Origin: CTSoil-043 sp963821235
Lineage (GTDB): Bacteria > Chloroflexota > Limnocylindria > Limnocylindrales > CSP1-4
Length of the DNA stretch: 64,000 bases
Assembly (NCBI GenBank): GCA_963821235.1
Contig: CAWGCS010000001.1
Span: forward strand, 372,001-436,000
Direction of reading: 5' to 3'
Position numbers and translations under genes: made by a program. Positions within the stretch are counted from its first letter, which is position 1. The number at the start of each line of letters is the position of its first letter. Positions 8,596-17,483 of the stretch are shown in pieces. The notes beneath the pieces are model-generated. The model had not been told where the DNA came from, made no database searches, and saw only the letters and a list, made by a program, of their open reading frames with translations.

Positions 8596-9048
8596 ATGCG
8601 TGCCAGGCATCGCGAGCGCGGCCAGGGCCTCGTCGAGTTCGCCCTCGTCTTCCCGGTCCTGATCCTCCTCTTCATGGGCATCTTCGACTTCGCCCGGGTC
8701 ATCTACGTCTTCAACGCGGTCTCGGACGCCGCCCGCAACGGCGTCCGCGAAGCGATCGTCAACCAGAGCTGCTCGGCCGTGACGGCGGCCGCCCGCAAGT
8801 CGGCGCCCGCGGTCGACCTCAGCCCGGCCACCGCGGTCGAGCTGACCGTCTACCGGACGCCGGTCGTCTCGGCGGTGCCGCCGCCCGAGGTCTGCCCGGC
8901 ACTGGCCGGTGACTACGGGATCGGCTACCTGGCCCAGGTGCGCGTGCAGACCACCTTCACGGCGATCACCCCGATCATCAGCCAGCTGATCGGGCCGATC
9001 ACCATGTCATCGACGGCGCGACTCCCCATCGAGCGGGCCTACCCATGA
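8596..9048 (+). CDS. TadE-like pseudopilin
   Basis: A 150-residue protein with a basic N-terminus followed by RGQGLVEFALVFPVLILLF and a single TM helix, the TadE/TadF pseudopilin pattern with the conserved Glu after the cleavage region. The extracellular part has two cysteines that may pair. It lies five bases after the first TadE gene and overlaps the following TadG-like gene (ATGA), so the three form one operon. The major Flp pilin and the TadA/TadB/TadC motor are not in this window. Confidence 0.85.
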   Translation: MRARHRERGQGLVEFALVFPVLILLFMGIFDFARVIYVFNAVSDAARNGVREAIVNQSCSAVTAAARKSAPAVDLSPATAVELTVYRTPVVSAVPPPEVCPALAGDYGIGYLAQVRVQTTFTAITPIISQLIGPITMSSTARLPIERAYP

Positions 9049-10253
9049 GCCAGAGGACGACCTCCATGCCCAGCGACGCTCCGGCCCGCGGCGATCACGG
9101 CGGCCCGGGCCGCCGGCAGGCCGGCCAGGTCCTCGTCCTCGTCGTGCTCGGCCTCGCGGCCATGCTCGGCATCGTCGGCCTGGTCATCGACGGTGGCTAC
9201 GCCTTCGCCCAGCAGCGGGGCTCGCAGAACGGCGCCGACGCGTCGGCGACCGCCGGGGCCCTCGTCATCGCCCAGAACCTTCCCTTCCGGGCGGTCAGCC
9301 AGCCGCTCCCGAAGTCCGACACGGATGTCGCGAACGCCGTCAACGGCGCGGCGACGAGCAACAGCCTCAGCTCGGTCACCGCCTACTACACGAACATCGC
9401 CGGCGACCTCATCCGGCTCGACGGGTCGGTCACGTCCAACGTCGCCGAGGCCGCCCCGGTGGGCGGCGGAACGCTGCCGGCCCAGGCCTGGGGCGTTCGC
9501 GCCTACGCCGTCAAGTCGTTCGACACCTTCTTCGCCCGCATCCCGCCGTTCAGCCTCACGACGATCACGGCGACCACCGAGGCGACGGCGGCCGCCGGCT
9601 TCGCCCAGGACCTCGGGGCCGGCAACGTGCTCCCGGTCACGATCCCGATCAACATCATCTACTGCGCCAACAACGGCACCTTCCAGACGCAGCAGCCACC
9701 CACGATCTGGCCGCTGAACCAGCCGACCATCCTGCCGCTCTGCAAGGGGAACGCGTCCGGCAACGTCGGCTGGCTCGACTGGGACCCGCCCGCCGGCGGC
9801 ACCAGCGAGCTCATCCAGGCGATCCTCAACCCGAGCAACCCGAACATCCCGGTGCCCTCCTGGCAGTACGTCACGTCGACGGGCAACGTCAATGCCGCCG
9901 GCGTCGAGGACGCGCTCAACACCTACGCCGGCAAGACGGTCCTGATCCCCTTCTTCGACAACTCCTGCACCGCCCCGAACAGCGCCGAGAACAGCGCCTG
10001 CCCGACAGGCAGTGGGGCGGGGACCGGCCAGAACAACTGGTACCACCTGCCGCTCTTCTTCGGCTTCAAGATGGACTCCCCGAAGGCCGCCTACATCCAG
10101 GGCTCGAATCCCGAGTGCGGAAGCGAGTGGTCGGGCGCCGGCTGCCTCAAGGGCACGATCACCAACTACGTCGGGCCGGGCGTGACCATCGGCGCCGGCA
10201 CGGGGACGGCCCTCGACGCCTATTCGGCGGTCGGAGTCCAGCTCCTCAGGTAG
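9045..10253 (+). CDS. TadG-like pilus-assembly/secreted protein
   Basis: A 402-residue protein starting with a polar stretch and then RQAGQVLVLVVLGLAAMLG IVGLVIDGG, the hydrophobic helix and Asp-Gly-Gly of the TadG N-terminal (Tad_N/DUF2134) family, followed by SQNGADASATAGA. The remaining ~330 residues are predicted extracellular, rich in Asn, Thr and Gly, with several cysteines (for example CANNG, CPTGSG, CGSEWSGAGC). Start is ATG 9045, overlapping the TadE stop; ATG 9066 is an alternative. It probably acts at the cell surface with the two upstream pseudopilins. Confidence 0.8.
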   Translation: MSQRTTSMPSDAPARGDHGGPGRRQAGQVLVLVVLGLAAMLGIVGLVIDGGYAFAQQRGSQNGADASATAGALVIAQNLPFRAVSQPLPKSDTDVANAVNGAATSNSLSSVTAYYTNIAGDLIRLDGSVTSNVAEAAPVGGGTLPAQAWGVRAYAVKSFDTFFARIPPFSLTTITATTEATAAAGFAQDLGAGNVLPVTIPINIIYCANNGTFQTQQPPTIWPLNQPTILPLCKGNASGNVGWLDWDPPAGGTSELIQAILNPSNPNIPVPSWQYVTSTGNVNAAGVEDALNTYAGKTVLIPFFDNSCTAPNSAENSACPTGSGAGTGQNNWYHLPLFFGFKMDSPKAAYIQGSNPECGSEWSGAGCLKGTITNYVGPGVTIGAGTGTALDAYSAVGVQLLR

Positions 10254-10344
10254 CGGCGATCCGCGGACACGAGCCGGGGGAGTACGCTTGCGGCGGTGAT
10301 GCGGCGGCGACCATCCGCCGCAGCCCGGCCTGGAGGATCCGCCC

Positions 10345-10821
10345 GTGAGCACCGGGGATGCCACCACCACGTTCGATCCGCTCGGCGCCCCGCGGAGCGT
10401 CCGGATGGTGCGCCGCTTCGCGGCTCCGCCGAACCGGATCTACCGCTCCTGGACGGATCCCGAGGAGCTGGCCCGCTGGTTCCCCGAGCGGGTGGAGGGC
10501 TCGCTGGCGGCGGGCACCCGCAGCATCCTCGTCTTCCCCGACCAGCGCGTGTGGTGGGACGTCACCGTCCTCGAGGGCGACCGGCGCTTCGAGTTCCGCT
10601 GGCCCTGGCTGCCGGGCGGGACGTGGGAGACGACCGTCTCTATCGAGCTGCAGCCCGCCGGCTACGGGACCCACCTCACCCTGACCGACGGTCCGTTCGA
10701 CCTGCGGGTCCCGGGCGTGCTGGACGCGTACGCGGAAGCGCTCGAGGGCTGGGCCGAGGCCCTCGCCTGGCTCCGCGGCGTCGTCGACTTCTCGTCGGAC
10801 CTGCGGCCGCGCCAGTACTGA
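10345..10821 (+). CDS. SRPBCC (AHSA1-like) protein
   Basis: A 158-residue protein of the START/Bet v1 superfamily: VRRFAAPPNRIYRSWTDPEELARWF near the N-terminus and WETTVSIELQP further on are typical of the AHSA1/activator-of-Hsp90 branch, which in bacteria binds small hydrophobic ligands. GTG 10345 is preceded by GGAGG at 10332-10336 with normal spacing, which fixes the start. The closing segment (GWAEALAWLRGVV) is the usual amphipathic C-terminal helix. The specific ligand is unknown. Convergent with the following ABC genes. Confidence 0.82.
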   Translation: MSTGDATTTFDPLGAPRSVRMVRRFAAPPNRIYRSWTDPEELARWFPERVEGSLAAGTRSILVFPDQRVWWDVTVLEGDRRFEFRWPWLPGGTWETTVSIELQPAGYGTHLTLTDGPFDLRVPGVLDAYAEALEGWAEALAWLRGVVDFSSDLRPRQY

Positions 10822-10838
10822 GCCCGCCGCGGGGCGCG

Positions 10839-10872
10839 GGCCGCCGAGGCCCCGGGCCCGGGCGCGGCGGCC
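10839..10872. terminator. Hairpin between convergent genes
   Basis: GGCCGCCG (10839-10846) is the reverse complement of CGGCGGCC (10865-10872), with a GC-rich loop. It lies between two genes that end towards each other and could terminate both. There is no T-tract. Confidence 0.35.
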
Positions 10873-10876
10873 GACG

Positions 10877-12193
10877 CTAGCGGGAGCGGCCGAGCGCGGT
10901 CGTGATGAGGCGGCGGAAGCTGGGCTGCTGGCCGTACATCAGGACGCCGGCCGTGTAGACGCGGGCCGCCAGCCAGAGCATCACCACGATCGTGACGGCC
11001 AGGATGCCCGCCGCCAGCGCCACCTCGACGACGCCCGCCGTGCCCGCGATGACCCGGGAGAGCATGAGGTACGGGCTCACGAACGGGACGTACGAGAGGG
11101 CTTCGACCCACACGGCGTCGGCCGGCAGGAGGCCCGTGGAGACGTAGATCGCGATGAGGTACCCCGCGACGCCGAACATCGACATCGGGGCCACGACGTT
11201 GTTGACGTCCTCCATCCGGGAGACCATGGACCCGGCCGCGGCGTACAGCACGGAGTAGAGCAGGTAGCCGAGGATGAAGAAGACGACGAACGCGCCGAGG
11301 ACGCCCGGCGTCAGCACCTGGGGCAGCTCGAGCGTCGAGGCCGGGGCGCCCAGGACGACCTGGGCGATCACGCCCTGGAGGGCGAACGCGGCGATCGCCG
11401 GGATCGCCGCCGCGAGGAGCTGGACGAGGCCGAGACCGCCCACGCCCACGACCTTGCCGCCGAGGAGCTGGAAGGGCGTCGCGGCGCTGATGACGATCTC
11501 CATCACCCGGCTGCTCTTCTCCTCGGCCACGCTCATGGCCACCCACTGGCCGTAGAGGACGACGGCCAGGAGGAGGAACACGATCAGCATCTGGCCGACG
11601 ATCGCCGTGGCGGCGAACTCCGTGGTCGTCTGCGGCTCGCCCGGGCCGGCCGGCTTGGGCGGCTCGATGGCGACGTCGGGCGGCGAGAAGAGGGTCGCCT
11701 GGTCGCCGGGCGCGACGCCCAGGCGGTCGAGGCGATCCGCCACTGCCACGGAGAACGCGGCCTGGCGGAGCAGCTCCGGGGTGCGGCGCCCGGCCGGGTC
11801 CTTGGAGATCACGACGAAGCTGAGGTCGGGGCCCGGGTCCCGCCCGATGACGATGGCCGCGTTGAGCTTGCCGTCCTCGACGGCGGCGCGCGCGGTCGCC
11901 TCGTCGGCGGACGAGCTGACCTCGAAGCCCTTCTCGCCCTCGGGCGTGCTGGCGTTGAGGAGGAGGCTGAAGCGGGCGACGGGGTCGACGGCGAGCGCCG
12001 GGTCGGCCCGGTCAACGATGCCGATCTTCGTCCCGCTCTCGCCCTCGATCCAGCGGATCCCGATGGGGGCGAGGGCCAGCGCCGCGCCGGCGACGGCGAG
12101 GAAGGCGGTCCCGATGATGAACGAGCGGGTGCCGGCCCGGACGAAGAACTCCCGGCGGGCGACGGCGAGGAGGTTGCGGACGGTCGCGTTCAT
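10877..12193 (-). CDS. ABC-2 type exporter permease (NatB-like)
   Basis: A 438-residue membrane protein. The first TM helix is at about 20-42, then a large extracytoplasmic domain (about 45-200), then five or six TM helices to the C-terminus, including a region with MSVAEEKSSRVMEI, the hallmark of ABC-2 permeases of the NatB/YhaP type. The gene overlaps the upstream ATPase by four bases. Together they form an exporter for ions, drugs or peptides; the substrate cannot be told. The domain order is that of the sodium-exporter family, so NatAB-like is a fair but unproven name. Confidence 0.88.
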   Translation of the reverse strand: MNATVRNLLAVARREFFVRAGTRSFIIGTAFLAVAGAALALAPIGIRWIEGESGTKIGIVDRADPALAVDPVARFSLLLNASTPEGEKGFEVSSSADEATARAAVEDGKLNAAIVIGRDPGPDLSFVVISKDPAGRRTPELLRQAAFSVAVADRLDRLGVAPGDQATLFSPPDVAIEPPKPAGPGEPQTTTEFAATAIVGQMLIVFLLLAVVLYGQWVAMSVAEEKSSRVMEIVISAATPFQLLGGKVVGVGGLGLVQLLAAAIPAIAAFALQGVIAQVVLGAPASTLELPQVLTPGVLGAFVVFFILGYLLYSVLYAAAGSMVSRMEDVNNVVAPMSMFGVAGYLIAIYVSTGLLPADAVWVEALSYVPFVSPYLMLSRVIAGTAGVVEVALAAGILAVTIVVMLWLAARVYTAGVLMYGQQPSFRRLITTALGRSR

Positions 12194-13170
12194 CGGGCGG
12201 CCCCGCCGTCCATGCCGCGCGCGGCGCCCGGAGCATCAGGCACGCCGGCCAGCGAGACCTCCTCCCGCGCGGACCGCCCGACCCGCTCCACGAAGATCTG
12301 CTCGATCGAGGGGTCGGCGATCTCGAAGCGGGTGACCCGCTCGCCGCGGGCCAGGGCAGCCTGGAGGATCGTCTCCGGGTCGGTCGCCCCGCGGACCTCG
12401 AGCTCGCTGTAGTCGCGGCCGGGCCGGACGATCGCGACACCGGGGATGTCCACCAGCCAGGGCAGGTCGGGATCGCCGTCGGTCGCCAGGCGGACCACCT
12501 GCTTGCCCGTCGACCGCTTCACGTCGCGCGTCGGGCCGGAGGCGACGAGGCGGCCGGCGTCGATGATCGCGATCGCGTCGCAGAGCTCCTCGACCATGTC
12601 CATCTGGTGCGTGCTGAAGATCAGGGTCTTGCCCCGGTCGCGCATCTCGAGGAAGGCGGCCTTGAGGAGGGCCACGTTCACCGGGTCCAGCCCCGTGAAG
12701 GGCTCGTCCATGATGAGGACCTCCGGGTCGTGGAGGATCGCGGCGATGAACTGGATCTTCTGCTGGTTGCCCTTGGAGAGCTGCTCGGCCCGGCGATCGG
12801 CGTACTCGGGAACCCGGAAGCGCGCCAGCCACGTCCGGACCTCCTTCTCCGCCGCCCTGCGAGGGACGCCGTAGAGGCCGGCGAAGAAGACGAGCTGGTC
12901 GAGGACCTTCATCCGCGGGTAGAGGCCGCGCTCCTCGGGCAGGTAGCCGAAGGTGCGGCGGGGCAGGTCCATCGACGGCTGGCCCTTCCAGGTCACGCTG
13001 CCGGCGTCGGCCCGCAGGATGTCGAGGACGATCCGCATGGCCGTCGTCTTGCCTGCTCCGTTGGCGCCGAGGAAGCCGAACACCTGGCCAGGGTCGACGG
13101 TGAAGCTGACGCCGTCGAGGGCGCGGACGTCCCCGAACGACTTCTGGAGGTCCGTGATGACGAGGCTCAT
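12190..13170 (-). CDS. ABC transporter ATP-binding protein (NatA-like)
   Basis: A 326-residue ATPase: Walker A GANGAGKTT near residue 38, signature LSKGNQQKI, Walker B VLIMDEPFTGLDP, and the switch histidine in FSTHQMD. A C-terminal extension of about 90 residues (residues 225-326) is typical of ABC-2 exporter ATPases. The start is ATG at 13168-13170; the long upstream continuation in the same frame is low-complexity and overlaps the divergent promoter region. It overlaps the permease gene by four bases. Confidence 0.92.
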   Translation of the reverse strand: MSLVITDLQKSFGDVRALDGVSFTVDPGQVFGFLGANGAGKTTAMRIVLDILRADAGSVTWKGQPSMDLPRRTFGYLPEERGLYPRMKVLDQLVFFAGLYGVPRRAAEKEVRTWLARFRVPEYADRRAEQLSKGNQQKIQFIAAILHDPEVLIMDEPFTGLDPVNVALLKAAFLEMRDRGKTLIFSTHQMDMVEELCDAIAIIDAGRLVASGPTRDVKRSTGKQVVRLATDGDPDLPWLVDIPGVAIVRPGRDYSELEVRGATDPETILQAALARGERVTRFEIADPSIEQIFVERVGRSAREEVSLAGVPDAPGAARGMDGGAAR

Positions 13171-13206
13171 GCGGCGGCGACTCCCCGGCAGAAGGTGATT
13201 CCGGCC

Positions 13207-13236
13207 AGCGTAGCGCCCGTCGCCGAGGGTCGTCAG
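13207..13236 (-). promoter_or_regulatory. Promoter for the ABC-2 exporter operon
   Basis: On the minus strand, CTGACG (13231-13236) and TACGCT (13207-13212) are 18 bases apart and fit -35 and -10 boxes. The ATG at 13170 follows about 37 bases downstream with a GGGGAG ribosome site. Confidence 0.4.
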
Positions 13237-13411
13237 GGGCCGTGGGACCCGTCTGCCACGGGCCGGAGCGCCGTCCTCGGGCATCGGCCGGCCCGCCCAG
13301 TCGGCCGGCCGAATCCGGGCAACGGGAGGTTGCGCCGGCCCGTACCCTGTGCATCCCGTTCCCCTGCCCGGGCGCCGGGTGGGGACCGACCGAGGACCGA
13401 GGCGAGGGGCA

Positions 13412-14194
13412 ATGACCGACCAGCCCGCCGGCGCGCCGGACCGCGAGCCCGCCGGCGCGCCGGACCGCGAGCCCGCCGGCGCGCCGGACCGCCCCGCCGC
13501 GCCTCCGCCGGCGGCGCCCGGCGCCCCGCCCGGCCTGCCGGCCTCCCCCGCCCGCGCCCGGCGAGCCGGCCTCGACCCCCGCGGCTGGCGCACGACGATC
13601 GCGGTCGCCGCGATCATGATCGGGGCGGTCGGCGGCGCGAACCTCGTCAACGCCGCCTTCCCGCTCCCGTCCGAGCCGGCCGTCGTCGACCCCGGACCTC
13701 CGGTCCCCGGTCCCTCCGCGGGCCCGGATGGCCCGAGCCCGGCCGCCCCCGGCCCCGTCGCCCCCGGAACCCCGGTCGAGGTCGGCTCCGGCGTCGTCCT
13801 CTATCCGCCCGCCGGGTGGACCGTGGTCGGATCGGAGGTCGGCCAGGTGGCGCTCCAGAAGGCGTCGGCGATCCTGATCGCGGTCGCGGGCCCCTACGAC
13901 GGCACGCCGGGCGACCTCGCGGCGGCCTACCGGGACGCGTTCTTCGCCGAGGGACAGCTCACGGCGGGCGATCCTGAGACCGTCCAGCTCGGCGACGCGA
14001 TCCCGGCCGTGGCATTCCCGTTCACGGGCATCAGCGGCGGCGCCCAGGTCGACGGGGTGATCGCCGCCGGCGTCGGCTCGGGAACCGGCGTGGTGCTCAA
14101 CTTCGTGGCCCCCCGGGGCCAGCTGCAGGAGATCTCGGACGACATCGACACGATCCTGGCGACCGTGCAGCTCGCCACGGGGTGGCGGCCGTGA
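13412..14194 (+). CDS. Single-pass membrane protein with Pro/Ala repeats, unknown function
   Basis: A 260-residue protein: a cytoplasmic Pro/Ala-rich N-terminus with three copies of the eight-residue unit PAGAPDRE, a TM helix at about 65-85 (TTIAVAAIMIGAVGGANLV), a second Pro/Gly-rich linker, and a C-terminal extracytoplasmic domain of about 140 residues (VVLYPPAGWTVVGSE, IPAVAFPFTGISGG). The C-terminal domain looks like the small folded domains that begin with a hydrophobic 'YPPGW' strand in actinobacterial and chloroflexotal membrane proteins. GAGGGG just upstream supports ATG 13412. It overlaps the PrsW gene (GTGA), so the two are translationally coupled; it may be a partner or substrate of that protease. 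Not otherwise recognised. Confidence 0.65.
   Translation: MTDQPAGAPDREPAGAPDREPAGAPDRPAAPPPAAPGAPPGLPASPARARRAGLDPRGWRTTIAVAAIMIGAVGGANLVNAAFPLPSEPAVVDPGPPVPGPSAGPDGPSPAAPGPVAPGTPVEVGSGVVLYPPAGWTVVGSEVGQVALQKASAILIAVAGPYDGTPGDLAAAYRDAFFAEGQLTAGDPETVQLGDAIPAVAFPFTGISGGAQVDGVIAAGVGSGTGVVLNFVAPRGQLQEISDDIDTILATVQLATGWRP
13424..13492 (+). repeat. 24-bp tandem repeat, about 2.9 copies, in coding sequence
   Basis: The unit begins CCCGCCGGCGCGCC and recurs at 13424, 13448 and 13472 without a mismatch in the shared part. It encodes the repeated PAGAPDRE peptide. Perfect identity suggests recent expansion by slippage. Confidence 0.85.
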
Positions 14195-15639
14195 GCGCGA
14201 CCATGGGCAGCCCGCAGCCGCCGGACGGCGGGGACCTTGCGGCACCGCCGGCGTGGGGCTACCAGACCTCGTTCTGGCAGCGACGGCAGCCGGCCTTCTG
14301 GCTGTTCGTCGTCACTCTCCTCCTGACCGGGTTCGTGGCGATCGGCGAGCAGGTCGACCTGATCTCGACCGCGCCGGAGGCCTGGCTCGTCACCCTGCTC
14401 CTGCTGGCGCCCTACGCGATCCCGGTCCTGCTCGTCATCTACCTGCTCGACCTCTACGAGCGGGAGCCGATCAGCATCCTGGCCGCCGGCCTCCTGTGGG
14501 GCGGCATCGTGGCGACGACGCTCTCCATGTACACCAACACGCCGCTCAGCGAGCTGGTCTTCAAGCTGACCGGCGACGCGGTCTTCACCCAGGACTGGAG
14601 CGCGGCCCTCACGGCCCCTTTCGTCGAGGAAGGCTTCAAGGCACTGGGGATCGTCCTCCTCGTCTCGCTCGCGCGAGCGGAGATGGACGACATCCTCGAC
14701 GGGTTCATCTGGGGAGCCACGATCGGGATCGGCTTCCTCCTCGTGGAAGACGTCTTCTACTTCGTGCGGGCCTATGCCGCGGCCGGGGGCTCGTTCGACG
14801 GGATCGTCGAGATCTTCTTCATCCGGATCGTCGGCGCCGGCCCCTACAGCCACTTCCTGTACACCGGCCTCGTCGGGATGGGCATCGCCTTCTACGAGAC
14901 CCGGGGCGACGTGCCGAGAGGCAGGCGTCTCCTCGCCGGGGCGGCCCTCGCGGCGGCCGGCGTCGGCGCCCACTTCTTCTGGAACTCCCCGCTGCTGGTG
15001 GAGCTCCTGGGCGAGGGCTCGCCGCTCGAGTGGCTGGTCTACATGACGGCCAAGGGCCTGCCGATGCTCATCGGGCTCGCCCTCCTCATCCGCCTGGCCC
15101 GCGGGCGCGAGCGGCGCTGGTTCGAGCGCTTCGCGGCGGTCGGCGTCGAGGGCGGGACGATCACCCCCGACGAGCTGCACGAGCTCGAGAGCGTGCGCCG
15201 CCGCTGGGGTGCCCGCCGCGAGGCGGCGCGGCGGCTCGGCCCCGCCGGGGGCCGGCTCAAGGGCCTCATCCAGCGCCAGCAGATCACCCTGGCGATGGTC
15301 GCCAGCCGCGCCGGCTCGGCCGATCACCACGACGTCGTCACCCAGCGGGACCTGGTCCGCGCCCTGAAGGCCGAGTACGCGGCCCTGCCGGCCGCCGGCG
15401 GGCCGGCCGCCGGGGCCACGGCGGCCGCGGTCGCGCCGCCGTGGGCACCCACCCATCGAGTCCCCGACGAGGGGATGGCAGCCTGGGCGGCGCCCGACCC
15501 GTCACGCCCGCCGGCCGTGTCGCTCGGCGGCAGCCTGGAGCTGGTCGTCGCCGAGCGTGCCGGCGACTGGGCCCGCGTCGTCGCGGTCAACGGGTGGACG
15601 GGCTGGGTGGACGGCCGGCGCCTCGTCGAGCGCGGGTAG
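14191..15639 (+). CDS. PrsW-family intramembrane metalloprotease with C-terminal SH3-like domain
   Basis: A 482-residue polytopic membrane protein. The PrsW motifs are visible: APFVEEGFKALG with the paired glutamates, HFLYTGLVGMG, and GAHFFWNSP with the metal-ligand histidine. About eight TM helices occupy residues 30-305. A cytoplasmic or extracytoplasmic tail follows, ending in a small SH3b-like domain (LELVVAERAGDWARV, NGWTGWVDGRRLV). PrsW proteases cut anti-sigma factors or small membrane proteins. The GTG at 14191 overlaps the preceding stop; a GTG at 14182 is an alternative. The SH3-like tail is unusual for PrsW and may bind the cell wall or a partner. Confidence 0.85.
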   Translation: MSATMGSPQPPDGGDLAAPPAWGYQTSFWQRRQPAFWLFVVTLLLTGFVAIGEQVDLISTAPEAWLVTLLLLAPYAIPVLLVIYLLDLYEREPISILAAGLLWGGIVATTLSMYTNTPLSELVFKLTGDAVFTQDWSAALTAPFVEEGFKALGIVLLVSLARAEMDDILDGFIWGATIGIGFLLVEDVFYFVRAYAAAGGSFDGIVEIFFIRIVGAGPYSHFLYTGLVGMGIAFYETRGDVPRGRRLLAGAALAAAGVGAHFFWNSPLLVELLGEGSPLEWLVYMTAKGLPMLIGLALLIRLARGRERRWFERFAAVGVEGGTITPDELHELESVRRRWGARREAARRLGPAGGRLKGLIQRQQITLAMVASRAGSADHHDVVTQRDLVRALKAEYAALPAAGGPAAGATAAAVAPPWAPTHRVPDEGMAAWAAPDPSRPPAVSLGGSLELVVAERAGDWARVVAVNGWTGWVDGRRLVERG

Positions 15640-15654
15640 CGGCGCCCGGGGCGG

Positions 15655-15671
15655 GCCGCTGCACCAGCGGC
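15655..15671 (+). terminator. Short GC hairpin after the PrsW gene
   Basis: GCCGCTG (15655-15661) and CAGCGGC (15665-15671) form a perfect 7-bp stem with a 3-base loop, 16 bases after the stop and upstream of the next promoter. No T-run. Confidence 0.4.
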
Positions 15672-15695
15672 GCTGGTCCGCGCCGGCGGTGGGGC

Positions 15696-15730
15696 GTGAC
15701 TGCGGCGCACGGCGCCACTACGATCCGCGG
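15696..15730 (+). promoter_or_regulatory. Leaderless promoter of the aminotransferase gene
   Basis: GTGACT at 15696-15701 (near TTGACA) and TACGAT at 15719-15724 are 17 bases apart. Six bases separate the -10 from the ATG at 15731, so the transcript would start at the initiation codon. This is the best complete example of the leaderless layout in the window. Confidence 0.6.
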
Positions 15731-17467
15731 ATGGACGACGCCGGGCAGCTGATCGAGGCGATCCGTCGCTCCGTCGTGGGCGACGACGAGGCCGTGGCGG
15801 GGCCGTTCGGCGTCCGCCGCGTCACGTATGCCGACTACATCGCCTCGGGGCGCTCCCTGGACTTCGTCGAGGACTACCTGCGGGACGCCGTGCTGCCGCT
15901 CTACGCCAACACCCACAGCGAGTCGTCGGGGACGGGGCTCCAGACGACCCGCTTCCGGGACGAGGCGCGGCGGATCGTCCGCGACGCGGTGGGCGGGACC
16001 GACGCGCACGTCGTCCTCTTCGTCGGCTCCGGCTCGACGGCCGCCGTCGACCGCCTCGTCCACGTCCTCGGGCTGCGCCTGCCGACCGAGCTCGACGAGC
16101 GCTACGGCCTCTCGGCCCGGATCCCCGCCGCGGAACGGCCCGTCGTCTTCATCGGCCCCTACGAGCACCACAGCAACGAGCTGCCATGGCGCGAGTCGAT
16201 CGCCGACGTGATCACCATCCCGGAGGACGTCGACGGCCGGATCGACCTCGCCCGCCTGGAGGCGGAGCTGATCGCCCACGCCGACCGCCCGCTGAGGATC
16301 GGGAGCTTCTCCGCCGCCTCCAACGTCACCGGGATCCTCTCCGACACGCGGGCGATCTCGGTCCTCCTCCACCGCCACGGCGCGCTCTCGTTCTGGGACT
16401 TCGCCGCGGCCGCCCCATACGTCGAGGTCGAGATGGCGCCCCGCCGGCCCGCGCCCGACGGGTCGACCGACGAGTCCGCCCTCGACACGAAGGACGCGGT
16501 CGTCATCTCGCCCCACAAGCTCATCGGCGGGCCGGGGACGCCGGGCATCCTTGTCGCCCGCCGCGACCTCTTCCGCAACCGGGTCCCGACCGTCCCCGGC
16601 GGCGGCACGGTGGCCTATGTCAACCCGACGGAGCACGTCTACCTGGACGACATCGAGCATCGCGAGGAGGGCGGCACCCCGGCGATCGTCGAATCGATCC
16701 GGGCCGGGCTCGTCTTCCAGCTCAAGGCGGCGGTCGGGGTGGCGGCCATCCGCGAGCGGGAGGAGGCCTTCATCCGGCGTGCCATCGACCGCTGGCGCGC
16801 CAACCCGGCCCTCGAGATCCTGGGCAACCCGGCCCTGCCCCGGCTCTCGATCGTCTCCTTCGTCGTCCGCCACGGGGCCCGCTACCTGCACCACAACTTC
16901 GTGGTCGCCCTCCTCAACGACCTCTTCGGCATCCAGGCCCGGGGCGGCTGCTCCTGCGCCGGGCCGTACGGCCATCGGCTGCTGGGGATCGACCTGGAGC
17001 GCTCCCACGCGTTCGAGCGGGAGATCGCTCGCGGCTGCGAGGGGATCAAGCCGGGCTGGGTGCGGGTCAACTTCAACTACTTCATCAGCGAGACGGTCTT
17101 CGAGTTCGTGCTCGAGGCGGTCGACCTCGTGGCCAGCGAAGGCTGGCGCCTGCTGCCGCAGTACCGCTTCGAGCCCGCCACGGGGCGCTGGCAGCACCGG
17201 GGCGGCACGACGGAGCCGCCGCTGTCGCTCCACGACGTCCGCTACGAGGGCGGCGTCATGCGCTACGCCGCCCATCGCCACCGCGCGCCGGAGTCGCGGC
17301 TGGCCGACTACGTGGCCGAGGCGCGAGCGCTCCTGGCCGATCCGCCGACACCTGCCGGCATCGGCGGGCCGCTCGACGCAGGCCCCGATTTCGAGCACCT
17401 CCGCTGGTTCTGGCTCCCGGCCGAGGCAGCGGAGGAGATGGCGGCCGGGGAGCTCGCCGGCGCCTGA
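15731..17467 (+). CDS. Class V aminotransferase / cysteine-desulfurase-like PLP enzyme
   Basis: A 578-residue PLP-dependent enzyme. FVGSGSTAAVD (about 97-107) binds the cofactor phosphate, D223 (FWDFAAAAPYV) contacts the pyridine nitrogen and K263 in ISPHKLIGGPGTPG is the Schiff-base lysine. RGGCSCAGPYGHRLL lies about 410-424 and carries the region where cysteine desulfurases have their catalytic cysteine. At 578 residues it is much longer than NifS or SufS (about 400); the extra C-terminal ~120 residues are of unknown function. The ATG is fixed by the promoter spacing. Many such long proteins are annotated simply as aminotransferase class V; a sulfur-transfer role is possible, not shown. Confidence 0.85.
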   Translation: MDDAGQLIEAIRRSVVGDDEAVAGPFGVRRVTYADYIASGRSLDFVEDYLRDAVLPLYANTHSESSGTGLQTTRFRDEARRIVRDAVGGTDAHVVLFVGSGSTAAVDRLVHVLGLRLPTELDERYGLSARIPAAERPVVFIGPYEHHSNELPWRESIADVITIPEDVDGRIDLARLEAELIAHADRPLRIGSFSAASNVTGILSDTRAISVLLHRHGALSFWDFAAAAPYVEVEMAPRRPAPDGSTDESALDTKDAVVISPHKLIGGPGTPGILVARRDLFRNRVPTVPGGGTVAYVNPTEHVYLDDIEHREEGGTPAIVESIRAGLVFQLKAAVGVAAIREREEAFIRRAIDRWRANPALEILGNPALPRLSIVSFVVRHGARYLHHNFVVALLNDLFGIQARGGCSCAGPYGHRLLGIDLERSHAFEREIARGCEGIKPGWVRVNFNYFISETVFEFVLEAVDLVASEGWRLLPQYRFEPATGRWQHRGGTTEPPLSLHDVRYEGGVMRYAAHRHRAPESRLADYVAEARALLADPPTPAGIGGPLDAGPDFEHLRWFWLPAEAAEEMAAGELAGA

Positions 17468-17483
17468 CGAGGAGGGACGGACC

